A stretch of 64,000 nt of DNA from Cordia subcordata (GCA_028554755.1 JAPTOF010000006.1:10100501-10164500), one strand, 5' to 3'; shown: positions 33,351 to 45,652, numbered from the stretch's first letter. Translations and numbers: made by a program. The notes: generated by a model from the sequence alone, not told the origin.

Positions 33351-35997
33351 TGCCACATTAAGAATTAATGTTGGTCTACCGTTTCTCATCCTGGGCCGAG
33401 ACACGATCAAGATGTAAACATGCAAGTCCTGCAACTAATGTACGTTCTTGAGACAATAATATGTAACATATTTTACAGCTTGATTAAATTCGACAGGGTT
33501 TTCTGGTTTGGACCTAGATGAAGGTTGCATTGTGGACTTTCATGTCTGGACTTACAAAATAGGACATGGTGAACCAGGGGACAAGCTCGGTACCCAAGTA
33601 AGAATCTTATTAGAAAGAAAAATAATATAGGAAGAGAGCAGTGAAATGAATAGTTATTCTTACTGAAAATAAAACGGAGTGTTTACAGACGGGCCCTTTT
33701 TTTTGGGGTGGGGGGATAAATTTTTTTAAAAAGGAATTACTAATAGCCCGCTTCCCCTCCCTCTACCAATTTTTTTTTTCCTCTTCTTTTGTTTTTGTTT
33801 GAAATTATCTTTGTGTGTGTGTATATTATATATATAATGTTTCAATGATTAAATTTTTGTAATAAATAAGTAAATTTAGTGAACAAATTTCAGTAATCCT
33901 TAATTTATTTGTTTTGCTAGTTAGGTACTTAGAGTGTTTTTTTGTTACAAGATAAATATTAAAAATTTGTAAATTTCAAATGACGTTTTCATAAAGAATT
34001 CATGAGTCTTTTCATATAGTAGTTATATATTTATATATTTGTTTCGACTTGGTAATTTCATAAAGGATAGAAAAACATTAATCGACATACTAATGGCCCG
34101 TTTGGTATGATGGAATGATTTGGAAAGGAATGGTCATTCAAGACAGAATGACCATGGAATATTTTTTCCTTTTTCTTATGGTTGGTTAAAACTATAAAAA
34201 AGTTAGAGTGGAATGATTATCTTATTTGATATATTTGGTAAAATTATTTTAAAACAAAATTAGAATAGAATAAAAATCAATTCAATTAACCAAAATACAC
34301 TTGTTCTTCAATTTGGCATAAATCAAGACTTATATGTAACAAATATTTTTATACAATATTAACATAAACTAAAATACTCTTTGTCTTTTGATCAACAATA
34401 AAACATAGCATTGTTTGTTCAATCATTTTTTATTTTTATCACCAGATTTCAATTTATTTACTTTTTCAACATAATTAAGAGAAAAGTTGATCATCCAATA
34501 AAACTACACTTATTTTTTAGGCAAAAAAGAGTTAAAAAAAACCATGTGTATTTTTAACTTTTTACTTTTTTAAATAATGATTGAAGATTTGTGAGTGTAA
34601 ACAGGGAACAATAATTTTTTTTGGTTTTATTTTATTTTTTATGATTTCAACTTAAGTTAGAATACTTATTCCTTGGGTTTTGTGAGAAATGAGTTTTCCT
34701 TCTTTTTTCTGGAAAGACCATTATATGGGAATAGGTTTTCTGACTTCAATTAATTCTATCAAACAAAAGAAAAAGAATGAGAAGTTGAAATAATAATTCC
34801 ATTCCAGGTACCAAACGTAATAAATGAATAAGGAGATTTTATTAGAAGTGTTCATACCACCTTAGCGGGGTACAACACATAAGCGTCGGAGTATAAAATT
34901 GGAAGATTCTAGAATTAAATGTTATTCCACTAAACTAATATTTACAACAATCACCTTAACATATTACAATTATATTCAATAAATATGTGAAACTCAAAAT
35001 TTACACAGTGATGACTACATCTGAAAACAGAACATACCTTTGCAAACGCTAATATATGTAATGCAAGTTAACTCCGCTAAAAAATCCAATGACCACACTT
35101 CTTGATCTTGTTGAGAGGTTGGTAGAGAAGAAAAAATTGTAATTTAGCATTGAATTTGCCAAATGAAATTAGAAGTGTTGAAAGAACATTTCTATAAGTA
35201 TTTTCAAGAAGCAAATGGGAGATATATTGATGAACGATTGCCTAATTTTTTTAATTGAAAAGGATGTATTTTGTGATGTTAAAAAAGAAGTGATTGTAAC
35301 GCTTCAAAATTATGAGACTTCACCTAAGACAATAGTAATATTTGTATTTTGTAAAAATATTTAACCTTTTATATATGTAAATTGCTTCTACATTAACCTA
35401 CAGTAAAGGTGGGGGGGGGGGTAGAGACCAGTTAACCTAGCTAATATCTTTTTTATTCTTTGACCACAGTTACCTTGTTCCGCACGTAAATGGAGACAAT
35501 TCGTGGCCAACCAATCGATGAACTCCAAATGATGGATCCTTCAACCCCATGAAGACGTTCCTCTCATCCAAAGAACTAAAGAAAATGGGTAAACTGCCAT
35601 GAATCACATTGCAGATGTAACAGAAGAGAGTAGAATTACATATGAGCTAGGTTGGATAGGGTGGGGGGGGGGTGTTGAATAAAAGGAGGCAAAAATATGA
35701 ATAAGTTGCTGATTAAAATGGTATTGGCTTCGCCCCTTTAAGGGGGAAAAAATAAATTCAAATCTTAAGAATTGTATTTGTCAAGAAAGATTTTCTTGGT
35801 TTTACTGTTCAACTTGATATGGATTAGATTTAAGACGAAGGTGACTTAGAAATTCCTAGCTCAAAGCAAAAAGAAAGGATAAAACAGAGAAGTGGCGAAA
35901 ATCAAGAATTTGTGCCAAAACCCGGACATCCAAAAGTAGATTTATCGTTTCCATTAATATATCAATGTGTCATAAGAGAAAAAATCGCAAAATCATG
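33351..35997. other. Gene-free spacer with one longer TIR element
   Basis: Holds the element at 34095-34817, G runs at 35410 and 35663, and AT-rich sequence. The last part is the 3' flank of the RRM-like gene. Confidence 0.4.
34095..34817. mobile_element. TIR element, about 720 bp, unclassified
   Basis: Starts GGCCCGTTTGGTATGATGGA and ends ATTCCAGGTACCAAACG, which invert onto each other; TAAT adjoins both ends (34091-34094, 34818-34821). The interior is AT-rich without coding. The superfamily is uncertain. Confidence 0.55.
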
Positions 35998-36873
35998 CTA
36001 AGCTCTATCATGCTGTTCTCGCCTTTCATACTTTCGCGCCCAAACATGCTTCCCATTTATACGAAATTTCGCAATAGGGCCTCCACTCAAGACTCGATCA
36101 ACCGTTGAGACAGATCGCAAAACTATTCGTGCATACAGTGGATGATCGGAAGATGACGAAGAAGACGACGACGGCACCATCCTTACATACTCCACACAGT
36201 TCCCATAGTAGGCAGTGAAAAGTTGGGTCACTTCAATTTCTGTCACTGGATACCCCCTGGAAAATGTCAAGAACAATATTCTGTCGTCTTCCGGCGCATC
36301 CATTACCGGCGACGACGAACCCCACAAGCCTCTGCTCGGAATGATGTAATCCAAAGCCCTTGGGATGACAACAATGGCCCCAAATGTAGGATGAGGAAAT
36401 CCAGGGATTGTGAGAGGAGTATTGTAAATGGCCCTGGAATTTCCAGGCACAACTTGCAGTATAATGTCTGCAAAAACATCGGCACAAACGTTGTTCAAAA
36501 ACGATTTCACACCACTTATCAGTGAATACTTGTGTTGGTAAAACCTCCCCACAGAAATATTTGTTCCCATGATTATACAAGTGAATGGAATCTCACGATC
36601 TCCTAATTCACTTGGCAATGGTGGTGTTTGTGATTCTAAGCACCTCAGAATCAAAACAGCTTCATTGGCAAGATGATTCACTATAGCATCAGGCAATCTC
36701 ACCATTTTCACAATGATGCAAGTTAGATTTAATATTTCTTCAAAGCACAGCCACAGGGCCATGACCAAAAGTGACTCTGCTGGATCACGAGCAAGATTAA
36801 TGACCAGCCTGGTGAAGATCTCTCTATCAATGGTGTGGAATAGATGGAGTTCTTGAACTGTAATTCCTGACAT
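35998..36873 (-). CDS. RRM-like protein of unknown function (291 aa)
   Basis: A single uninterrupted frame. The N-terminal two-thirds (1-190) is helical and hydrophobic with no named domain (for example LVMALWLCFEEILNLTCII). The C-terminal part (about 197-282) looks like an RNA-recognition-motif fold: a first strand with DDRILFLTFSRGYPVTEIEV, an AYYGNCVEYVRM segment in the RNP1 position, a Ser run at 235-242 in the loop, and a closing strand RINGKHVWARKY. The aromatic RNP residues are only partly kept, so RNA binding is inferred. I know similar uncharacterised proteins in eudicots but no function. Intronless; the start is the first ATG, right after a short T-rich leader. Confidence 0.8.
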   Translation of the reverse strand: MSGITVQELHLFHTIDREIFTRLVINLARDPAESLLVMALWLCFEEILNLTCIIVKMVRLPDAIVNHLANEAVLILRCLESQTPPLPSELGDREIPFTCIIMGTNISVGRFYQHKYSLISGVKSFLNNVCADVFADIILQVVPGNSRAIYNTPLTIPGFPHPTFGAIVVIPRALDYIIPSRGLWGSSSPVMDAPEDDRILFLTFSRGYPVTEIEVTQLFTAYYGNCVEYVRMVPSSSSSSSSDHPLYARIVLRSVSTVDRVLSGGPIAKFRINGKHVWARKYERREQHDRA

Positions 36874-37011
36874 CTCTTTTTTCTTTTTTTTTTTAAAGGG
36901 TTTTTGCAGAACTCTTTGGAGATATATGTGAAGGTGTTTGAACGATTGAAGTCTTTGAAAATGGTGATCTTCAATTTGACCTGTGTCTCTGCACTATACA
37001 AGCTTCACCAT

Positions 37012-37019
37012 CTTATATA
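37012..37019 (-). promoter_or_regulatory. TATA box of the RRM-like gene
   Basis: TATATAAG on the minus strand, about 140 bases upstream of the start codon. It lies in a 21-bp direct repeat (ACAAGCTTCACCATCTTA at 36998 and 37019), so the element is partly duplicated; the second copy reads TAAATAAG. Confidence 0.5.
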
Positions 37020-37040
37020 CAAGCTTCACCATCTTATTTA

Positions 37041-37162
37041 TGGCCAAGAGTTTGTGCATTTTTGGCAAGTGCACTTGAGTGTGTTTCAGTCAGCTCTTAT
37101 CTGTACCATTAAGGTTACCAAATAATATGACCAAAAAATAATGACCCCATAATGATATTATA

Positions 37163-37203
<41 letters not shown>

Positions 37204-37924
37204 ATTTTAGTTCTCAAAGTTTCAGTATAGAGATATTCATTGAGTTATCACCTCATTTAAAATTTAAAGTTATAGAAAATATATTAGTGCATTTATTTAT
37301 TTATTTTTAAATGGTTGGCCGATTAGTTATTTGTCTCTAGTACCATATTAAGTTATCACGTCATCTAAAACTAAAAATGTAAGAATCAATTAGTATATTT
37401 ACTTATTATATTAATATTTTTCTTTTAGAATAATTGAGTCATGCAGTTATATTACATAATTATTACAATTTCTTGCTACGTAGTGATGATTCGGTTAGCT
37501 GATCATGAACGGCGTCAAACATTCCGTATCAACCCTAAAACAATCCTCGACAGACGTAATCGCACTTCAATAAATATATTATTGAGCTTAAGAATTTACT
37601 TACGGAAAAAGTTAAACCCTGCTGATAACTCAAAAAATTGCATGACTTTGTACTTACGTTTAAGAGGGGAAAAATGAAAAACTCGAAGATGGCATGCACA
37701 TTCCAGAAAGAAACATTCAAGAGTTTGTTTTCTTTTTGTTTTGGTTATCATATTAAGAATTATTTAAAAAGAACAAGTTATACAAAGACAGTAATTAGCA
37801 AAAGTTTATCTGAATTGCATAAAATATTTCCTTATCAAATTAAAAATGATAATTATATTAGCAAAATTCTATTTGAATGGAGTGATTATATTAGTAGAAT
37901 TTGATTTGAATGGATGTTCACTTT
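37041..37924. other. Gene-free spacer with TA microsatellite
   Basis: A (TA)n run lies at about 37158-37199. TTATCACCTCATTTAAAA and TTATCACGTCATCTAAAA (about 37246 and 37354) are near-duplicates about 108 bases apart. No gene. Confidence 0.45.
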
Positions 37925-38040
37925 TCTTAAACCCTATCACAGTCCAACCCCCCATTCTCTCATGAAATTCGAACTGAGGTCATTATTACTACAAAAGATA
38001 ATCTTAACCACTTGAACTATCTTCTAATCTAGTATGAATG
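37925..38040 (-). mobile_element. SINE copy
   Basis: On the minus strand it has an A-box part (GATAGTTCAAGTGGTTAAG), a B-box part (CAGTTCGAATTTCATG) and a following G-rich block (GGGGGGTTGGAC), matching other SINE copies in this window. It directly abuts the plastid-derived segment at 38046. No clear target duplication. Confidence 0.65.
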
Positions 38041-38045
38041 CTCAA

Positions 38046-38230
38046 TGAAGCCCTGGAGTGAAGGACAATTCCAAGTCCGCTGTAATTACGAACCAGAAAA
38101 TTATAAGTGAGACAAGAATCTCATGGAGACTTTAATCCTTACTCAGGATGAACGCTGGCGACATACTTAAATTAAACAAGTCGAACAAGAAGTGGTGTTT
38201 GTAGGGATATATGAACGGGTGAGTAACACA
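38046..38230 (+). pseudogene. rrn16: Plastid-derived 16S rRNA 5' end (NUPT relic)
   Basis: TCAGGATGAACGCTGGCG, AACAAGTCGAACAAGAAGTG and GAACGGGTGAGTAACACATA match, in order and spacing, the start of the plastid 16S rRNA (TCAGGATGAACGCTGGCGGC, CGGACGGGTGAGTAACGCG). Upstream, CTGGAGTGAAGGACAATTCC and TATAAGTGAGACAAGAATCT match the plastid sequence just before the gene, ending CTCATGGAGA. Many C-to-T and G-to-A changes point to an old nuclear insertion decayed by deamination. Similarity fades beyond about 38230. It is not a working rRNA. Confidence 0.85.
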
Positions 38231-38240
38231 TAAGAGCTAC

Positions 38241-38874
38241 TAATTCGAACAATAGAGTCATTTCAAAAGTTAATTAAACTAGGATGACAATGGTAACGCC
38301 TCTTCAATCAGACTAGTCTAAATCGTTTAACTTTGGCATTACATAATTAATACAAACAACAAACAAATCAATTGGATAAGGGAGGGCCCCAGCCCACAGG
38401 CTTGAGAGGTTCACGAGGACTGCATTTCTCATTGCAACTAAGATGCCATGTGGCTCTTCTTAATTCTTAATTAAACGCAGAATCTCTTATTAACTTCATC
38501 TTATGGCCAGCCGTGAAAAAGAAGAACATGAGTCCACAGAGACTAACTCTCCAATAGGGACCATAGCATTAATGAAAAGGGACCAAATTATGGTAGGTTG
38601 TCTTCTATTTCTTCTTTTTTTTGTCTAAAATATATTGTTAGTGTCCAATAGTTTAATGTCACAACCATCCTTTTGGCCTAAAAATGGATAATTGCCCAAA
38701 TCCTTGTAGTCTAAAATTTTATTTTATTGATTTCATGTTGTAATTAGTGTAATCATGGTAATTTTAGGCAGAATAAGGAGCAGTTACCTTAATGGTTTGG
38801 TAAGTACCAAAAAGTTGAAGTTTTTCTTAAGGAGATTACTTTAAATAAGATCACATTGGAGGACAGACTTATTA
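38241..38874. other. Gene-free spacer
   Basis: No gene recognised. Some more-degraded plastid sequence may continue past 38230, but I could not align it. Confidence 0.4.
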
Positions 38875-39024
38875 ACATGCATGGCTAATAACTTTCACCC
38901 ACGGATGGTTAACCCCCGCCCCTTATGAAATTTGAACCAGAGCATTATTCATGCAAAAAGTAGTTTTAATCACTTAAATTGTTTTCTAAACTCAAGTGAT
39001 TCTTACATGCATGGGTCATGACTT
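38875..39024 (-). mobile_element. SINE copy with about 20-bp duplication
   Basis: The body (38895-39004) reads on the minus strand with GATTAAAACTACTTTTTGCA and a B-box-like GGTTCAAATTTCATAAG. Flanks 38875-38894 and 39005-39024 share ACATGCATGG and agree at 17 of 20 positions, a decayed target duplication. Confidence 0.65.
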
Positions 39025-41130
39025 GATATATTTTAATTAACTCCCGCAATGTAAAGATTGATTGTTTTGACAATTCTCTTTTTCTTTCCCTTCCTTTCGT
39101 TGTCAATGGCATATACACTTGCATGGATCCATGGTTTCCTTTCGTCATATCTATGCGATAACGAGTTTTATATTAGCTTCATCTTTGACTTACATTTATT
39201 CTCTCTTTTGCTGCAATAGTCTGTCATTTCATAGAATTCCTTCGCACAATGCCTTTTGACTACTCTCTATCTCAATTAATAACTAAATGGCAATGGAGTG
39301 GGCAATTTTGTCCAAGCATGACAATTTGTAGCTTGTCACTAGCATTAGGTGATTGTACTTTATGCTTCAAATTTAGTATGTATATTTGGTATGTCTAAAG
39401 TGGACATGCATTTAGTGGGTTTCTTTGTAATGACATTTTCACCCTTTGATTAGAATGTTTGAGGATAAATAATAGGGATAACATGGTCTTTTCTCATATT
39501 CCTTCATATTAAACTCTTTAGTAAGTTTCATAAATTTATTATGTGTTTTGGTTACTTATGTTTTAAATTAATGGGTTTTATGGTGAAAATTTTGTTGATA
39601 TAATTGAACTCTTGCGTTGGGTGTCAAATAAAAAAAAAATCTTTCTTTTATCTTATTGCTTCTATTTTCATTTTTTAAGTATAAAGCTTAAAATTTGGAG
39701 AATTAATGTTCTCTTGTAAATTATAATTGATTAAAGGTAAAATTATTTTCTTCTTGGAGTCAGTTTTGTGGACGTCACCACTTGGGTCATTCTTATTATT
39801 AACAAATACATCTTCAGTAATTGTATCATGCCATCTGTTTCAGAAACCAAAAGAAAAAAAAGGGAGAAAAGAAAATGAATGACAGAATATACTATTCAAT
39901 TTTATCGACTAAAAATAGTAAATTTTATATCTCTAAATAACTAATATTAATACATTCAAATAATATTTTATTAATATTCATCGGGTCCCATGCATTTGCG
40001 TGGGATACTTTGACTAATTATATACTAAAAGGGAATGAAGGGGTAAATTTGTTCAAAATTGCAAATTTGTGGCTCGTCCATGCTGTAAATAAGTAGTTGA
40101 ACCAATGGGTACTTGTCTGGTAATTATATTTTGTAGGTCTAAAATACCCATGCATCTGCAAATTACTTTTAACCCTTCAATGGAAGTTTCAACAAATAGG
40201 TATGTGGGGTATTACAGTCTTTTGACGTTTACCTAACTTTTTGTCTACTTTTCTAGTCTTCGACCATTTTCTACAGTGGCAGAGCCATGCCATTGAAATA
40301 GGGGAGCGAAGCATTATTATTATTTTTTTAATACAAAAAAGTCAATGAAATAATTTGTGAATTACATAAGTGACAATATTTGGAATTTTAGATTGCTAAT
40401 CAATGTTAAATATTTTTTTAAATAAAGAGATGAAAAATATAATATAGATACAGATTTATTAATAAAAAATTTTCTTTTGAAATGGGGGTAAGGGAGAGGG
40501 GGGCAAAATATGCATATATATATATTTTTTTGATAAATAAGTATAAAAATTATTTATAGGATGCACTTGCGCACTAGCAAGTGCATGGTACAATGTGCAC
40601 TCATGGCACGCAATATAAACCTTTTTTTTTTCTAAATCAAATTTTCTCGCACATCTCCTCTATTTCTCGACTCAAACAAAACCTTAGCTACAAATCTGCT
40701 GCAACAATCTCCTTCATCTTAAACTACAATCATTCTTCAATTCTTCAAATCGCAACAGCAATTCTTCAAATCACTAGAAATCTATTGCAACAATTGCTAC
40801 AAACACATTAATTAAAGCCAAAAAAATGAAGGAATCAACATTTGCAAAAATCAAACTGAATTGAACAAATAGTCTTACACAAATTGTGCTTGTTCATAGT
40901 ATATTGATCTTCACATACTACAAAAATCAAACTGATTTTGTGTATGTGTTTGTCTCTTTCCACTAATTTGGGCATTGTGAATGTACTGAACAAAAATTTA
41001 TGATTATTTGGGCATTTATACTTTTCAGATATTGTCATGTTTTGTGCATTTTAGTGAACAAATAACTTATGCGCTACGAACAAACAGAATTTTCATACTG
41101 AACGAACATTTGTTACTGTTTGAAAATGTT
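39025..41130. other. Gene-free spacer with a Helitron-like 3' end
   Basis: At 39984-40017 CCCATGCATTTGCGTGGGA forms a hairpin followed by ATACTTTGACTAA, ending in CTAA before T, the form of a Helitron 3' end. No 5' end was located. The remainder is AT-rich. From about 40560 the sequence changes character and leads into the tandem array. Confidence 0.4.
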
Positions 41131-41583
41131 ACTTGTCAACTAACATTGTGATAATCTGTGAATTTTATTGAATAAATAATTTATAAATACTAAATAAATA
41201 ATTTTTTTATTTTGAATAAATATCTGTGACTGATTTCATGTATAGATGTTTGTTAATTTTACACTTGTCAACAAATATTGTGATAATTTGTGAATTTTAC
41301 TGGATAAACAGTTTATGAATATTAAACAAATAATCTTTTTATTCTGACCAAATATCTGTGACTATTTTTATGTATAGATGTTTGTCAATTTTACACTTGT
41401 CAATAAATATTGTGATGATATGTAGATTTTACTGGACAAACAACTTATGAATATTGAATAAACAGCCTTTTTATTCTGAACAAATATCTGTGACTATTTT
41501 CATGCATAAATATTTGTCAATTTTGTACTTGTTAATAGATATTGTGATCATCTGTGGATTTTACTGAACAAACAGCTTATAAA
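41131..41583 (+). repeat. 132-bp tandem array, 3.4 copies
   Basis: Units beginning ACTTGTCAAC or a variant start at 41131, 41263, 41395 and 41527, exactly 132 bases apart. Each has a TATTGTGAT-like segment, a TTTACTG(G/A)A(T/C)AAAC segment and an AATATCTGTGACT segment. Weaker similarity extends leftward to about 40980. No coding sense is evident. Confidence 0.88.
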
Positions 41584-41602
41584 AGGAGAAGACAGAGAGA
41601 AA

Positions 41603-41800
41603 GACGGCACCAAAGAGAGCTTGAAGCTCGCCGCATGGTGACTTGGCAGTGGCATGATGATCGGAGAAGAAGAGAGAAGAAAAGAAGAGAGAGAGAGAGA
41701 GACGGCACTGAAGAGAACTTGAAGCTCGCGGCATGGTGGCTTGGCAGTGGCATGATGATTGGAGAAGAAGAGAGAAGAGAAGAGGAGAGAAAGGAGATAA
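41603..41800 (+). repeat. 98-bp GA-rich tandem duplication
   Basis: Copies start at 41603 (GACGGCACCAAAGAGAGC) and 41701 (GACGGCACTGAAGAGAAC). Both contain TTGAAGCTCGC, GGCAGTGGCATGATGAT and a GAGA purine tract. It directly follows the 132-bp array. Charged reading frames across it on both strands are composition artefacts. Confidence 0.85.
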
Positions 41801-43759
41801 GAGAGAGAGAAAGGAGGGGGGAGAGGGAGTTTCATAATTTGATCTGTTTTTTTTTTTTTTTCTTTTTAAGTGTGATAGACCATATTCTGTGCTCCTGCAA
41901 GAGTATGATATAATTTGCGAAATTGTTTTAACCCGCCCCCACTTGTGCCCGCCCTCCCCCTCCCCCTCCCCCGGTTCCGCCACTCTGCTTTCCTTTTATT
42001 CTCAACTTTTCTCTTATAATCTAGTGTTTTATGTTAATGGTACTATTCTCTTCTTGGTAGAAATTAAAAATTGACGATTAAAGTTAAACAATAAAAGGAA
42101 GCTTACAAATATGATGTAAACTGGCAAAAGCTAAAGATGAAGGCGACTTAAGCCCTATCAAGGCGTCAGAGACTCAATCTCTTTTCCCGTCACCTTAAGC
42201 AACAACAAAGACCCTTAACTAATCTTTGTTGTTAATCTTGGTTTTATTGCCCTTGGCATTCTTTTCATCTCATATTTACTTCATGTGTAGAAGAGTTTGG
42301 TTTTGAACATAATTAAATCCATGCTAAATACAAGAAAGATGAACAGTTGAATGCTTTTTTGAGTGAATCAGGCAGATTTTAATAAGACGATCTGATAAAT
42401 GGATGTTTGAGGAACAAAAAAATGGGTTTGCTTTCCTTGTTTTGGGTCAAGGGAATAGGAAAGTTAAATACCCACAAAGATAAAGTTGATAGAAATAGAA
42501 AAAGTTGATTTTTTTAATCTTATAAAATTATTTATAAGCACCTAAAAAAAATACTAGTTTACATATTTCTTACTATTTACCATTTATAAACCCCAGATAA
42601 GCTCAGCCAAACAGGCTCTAATTCTCTGGTTTAGCTATTGGTTATTGTCTGTTTTCTTCTGATTTTTTTAATCTTATCTATGTTTAGATGATAGAGATGA
42701 TAAACAGTTTTTGTATACGTAATTTTTTTTTTCCCGTCATTTGAGTTTGGTTATGGATTATAATTGGTTTTCTTTCCTTTTTTTTCTTTTGGATTTGTTT
42801 GGATTGTTGTGTTATAAAAGTTTGATGTGGACCTTTCAAATTTTGGGATGAGAGTTGATGAACGATATTTGCTTTAAAAGATATGGTTTATAATGAGAAA
42901 GCAATAATTTTCATTATTTCTTTTTTCCTTTTTTCCTTTTTTGATAAAAAGAAAGGCATTTCTCCTTGGATCTTTTATTAATATGAATTTCTCTTTTTAC
43001 CAAAAAAAAGAAGCAAAGTTATTTATTCTTTTAATCTAAAAAAGAAAATCAAAGAAATAAACTAATGTACAAGGGCTCATTTGATTGGTTTTTTATAATT
43101 TTTGAAAGAAAGTGCTTTTGAGAGACTAAAAATTTTTTATTTCAGAAAAAAAAACTAATTTTGAATTTTTCTCGAGTTTTAATTTTTTTTTAAATGGCAG
43201 TCAAATACTTATTGCAAAATCAATGTGTTTTTTAAAGAAATTATATTTCTTTTGAAAAAATCAACATGAAGTACAAATAGGTTTCAACACCAGGACATAA
43301 ACACAAAGGATCAAAAAGAACATTACTATAATATAGGGCAAAGTCCAAATACCACATTAAAGAACAAAAAAAAAAAGGGCAAACATATAAAAACGAACAA
43401 AAACCCCACACTAAAAGTTAAAAAGGGGTAGTCAGTAATAAAAAAATAAAGTGACATTCATAGACAAAGCTAGCTCATACAAAAATTAGATTCTCTCATA
43501 TTAATATAAAAAAATTTAAATATTTATTATTATTAGCCTATTATTATTAAAACTAATTTATTTATATGAGCATAGAGCCGTATATGAATGATCTTAGTTA
43601 CTCGGACATAAAAAGGTAGGTATCACCAATAACTAAAAAGGGTAATTAGATTTTGGGCCATGGATGGCAATCCATTAGTTTAGATTAATGACAAAAATTA
43701 ACAGCCCATAAACTAGATCCTGCATGTTTAACCAAACAACAAATACTTTCATTGGGTTA
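41801..43759. other. Gene-free spacer with decayed MITEs
   Basis: Contains a relative of the 31059 foldback element (about 42530-42620) and a Harbinger-like relative starting GGGCTCATTTGATTGGTTTT near 43073. Otherwise AT-rich. Confidence 0.4.
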
Positions 43760-44190
43760 AATTCTCAATAAGTCCAGATTATTATCATCATTTTCTAAAT
43801 TGGTCCCCATGTTTTAAGAATATTCAACTTAATCCTAAATATTCTACACATAAAGTCAATTAGTCCCTATTATTTTAAAATATTTATATAAGTTCTCAAT
43901 GTTTCACAAAAATGGTTAAACTAGTCCCTATTATTTGGAAGAGAAATTTATATTGGTCTTCAATGTTTTCGAAACTTACTCAAATTGGTCAAAATCTTTT
44001 CTATTCATTTTTTTCTTAAAATAAGGTCTAATTTGAGTAAATTTGTAAAATATTGAGGACTAATATAAATTTTTCCAGCAATGAAATAAGTTTGATTATC
44101 TTTTTGAAATGTTGAAAACTTATTTGAATATTTTTCTAAAATATTATGAACTAATTTAAATATTTTAAACTAGTAAGGATCAATTTTTTT
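43760..44190. mobile_element. Foldback element with AGTCC(C/T)TAAT words
   Basis: TTGGTCTTCAATGTTTTCGA followed by ACTTACTCAAATTGGTC (about 43955-43990) is inverted at about 44028-44065 (GTCTAATTTGAGTAAATTTG then ATATTGAGGACTA). More copies of the AGTCCCTATTATTT word lie outward. A hairpin-type MITE is likely; the ends are unclear. Confidence 0.55.
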
Positions 44191-44360
44191 ATTTAAAAAA
44201 AAGAGGAAAGAATATAGACTATTTGTGAATATATGGTCAAAAAGTTATGAATATAGTATAAAACTTGTGAAATATAAAATTTAATACTTATAAATATTCG
44301 TTGGTGAACATATATGTAAAATTTTTTTAACATAATACTATAAGAATCTTAAATAATTAC

Positions 44361-44726
44361 GAGTAAATTGCATATTACTCCCCTGTACTCTAACTTATAT
44401 GTGTCATACTTCTTATAGTATCAAAACTAACTAATTACCCCCATGAACTCTGACTATGTGCACCATACTCTCCTATAGCATTAAAATTAGCTAATCAACC
44501 TCCCGAAGTTTTTAAATTTGTGCACAAACACTCCCTTACTGTCCATTTTCTGTTAGTTTCGCACACTTTTAAAATAGTCGGTGGCGGGTGTTTTGCACAC
44601 TTTTAAAGAATTTCAGGGTGTATGATGAACATAAGTCAAAGTACAGGGAGTAATTAGCTAGTTTCGATATTATAAGAGTATGATGCATATAGATCAGAGT
44701 ATAGGGGGGTAATATACAATTTACTC
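44361..44726. mobile_element. Mutator-like MITE (366 bp)
   Basis: Ends GAGTAAATTGCATATTACTC and GGGGTAATATACAATTTACTC are inverted repeats of over 25 bases. 9-bp flanks AATAATTAC (44352-44360) and AATAATTAA (44727-44735) match at 8 of 9. The internal arms are also complementary. Related to the nested copies at 46357-46914 and, more distantly, the 14651 element. Lies 270 bases downstream of the polygalacturonase stop. Confidence 0.85.
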
Positions 44727-44996
44727 AATAATTAAACTTACAAACATATTGTATAAAAATTGTTAGCAGCAAAAAGTCTTGACCCTAAACTATGAAAATT
44801 ATGGATATATAATATAAAATCCATAAATAATTAAAAGTTGTGGACGTTTAATACGAAAATAACGAATGCACATATTATTTATATACGGTGAGAAATACAG
44901 CACTAATAGAGTGCACGCGCGCTACACCGTGTAAGCGCCTATTGTAATACTTGGAAGAGCGAAAAACGAGAGAGAGAGAATGCTTCAAGACCATGA

Positions 44997-45615
44997 CTAG
45001 CAATATACAGCAGGCTTGGTGAGGAAGGCTTTTACATGCGCATGGCTGCAAGAGGCATAAGTCTTCTGTGCTAAAACAGCTGATGTTATGTTCACGTTTT
45101 CCATAATGATGTTGGTGCATGAATTGCTCTTGCTGCATTCCAAGTTTATTGCTGTCTTTCCCACACTTGTCCCTTGCACATTTCTGTATTTAACATCGCT
45201 CACTTGAACAGCAGATGGCTGGAGCGTCGTTAACATGAGAACTCATATCAAGTTAGGAAAAATGTATGTGGTTTGTTGAGATTATTTTTTCCAGAAGTGA
45301 TAATTTGGATTTGGGAGTTGTTTGAAGTTGAAGTTGAATTGAGGATGGAAGGTTAAAAAAAAAAAAAGAATAAAATGCACAATATTCTCATTTTGGTTTG
45401 TTTAACTAGTTGATTACCCACTATATTTTAAAACAAACTGTATTACCCGACCCTATTGTGTTTTCAAGAAATGACACATTAATCCGTTATGATTTGTCTA
45501 ATTAACTGATTACCTTTAGGATTTTTTAAATTTATCGAATTACTCCCTTTACTTTTTAAAAGATAGTATAATATAATCATTATCTTTTTTCTGTTATTAT
45601 TTGAGTGAAAATAAG

Positions 45616-45652
<37 letters not shown>

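Noticed and set aside
36223..36580. Alternative frames over the RRM-like gene
   Set aside because: Shadows of the 291-aa frame, which alone has domain-like content.
38046..38230. Functional rRNA gene
   Set aside because: Only the first part of 16S is present and it is heavily mutated; better explained as a plastid insertion relic.
41554..41983. Arg/Glu-rich plus-strand and Ser/Leu-rich minus-strand frames
   Set aside because: Produced by the GA-rich 98-bp duplication; no consistent coding strand.
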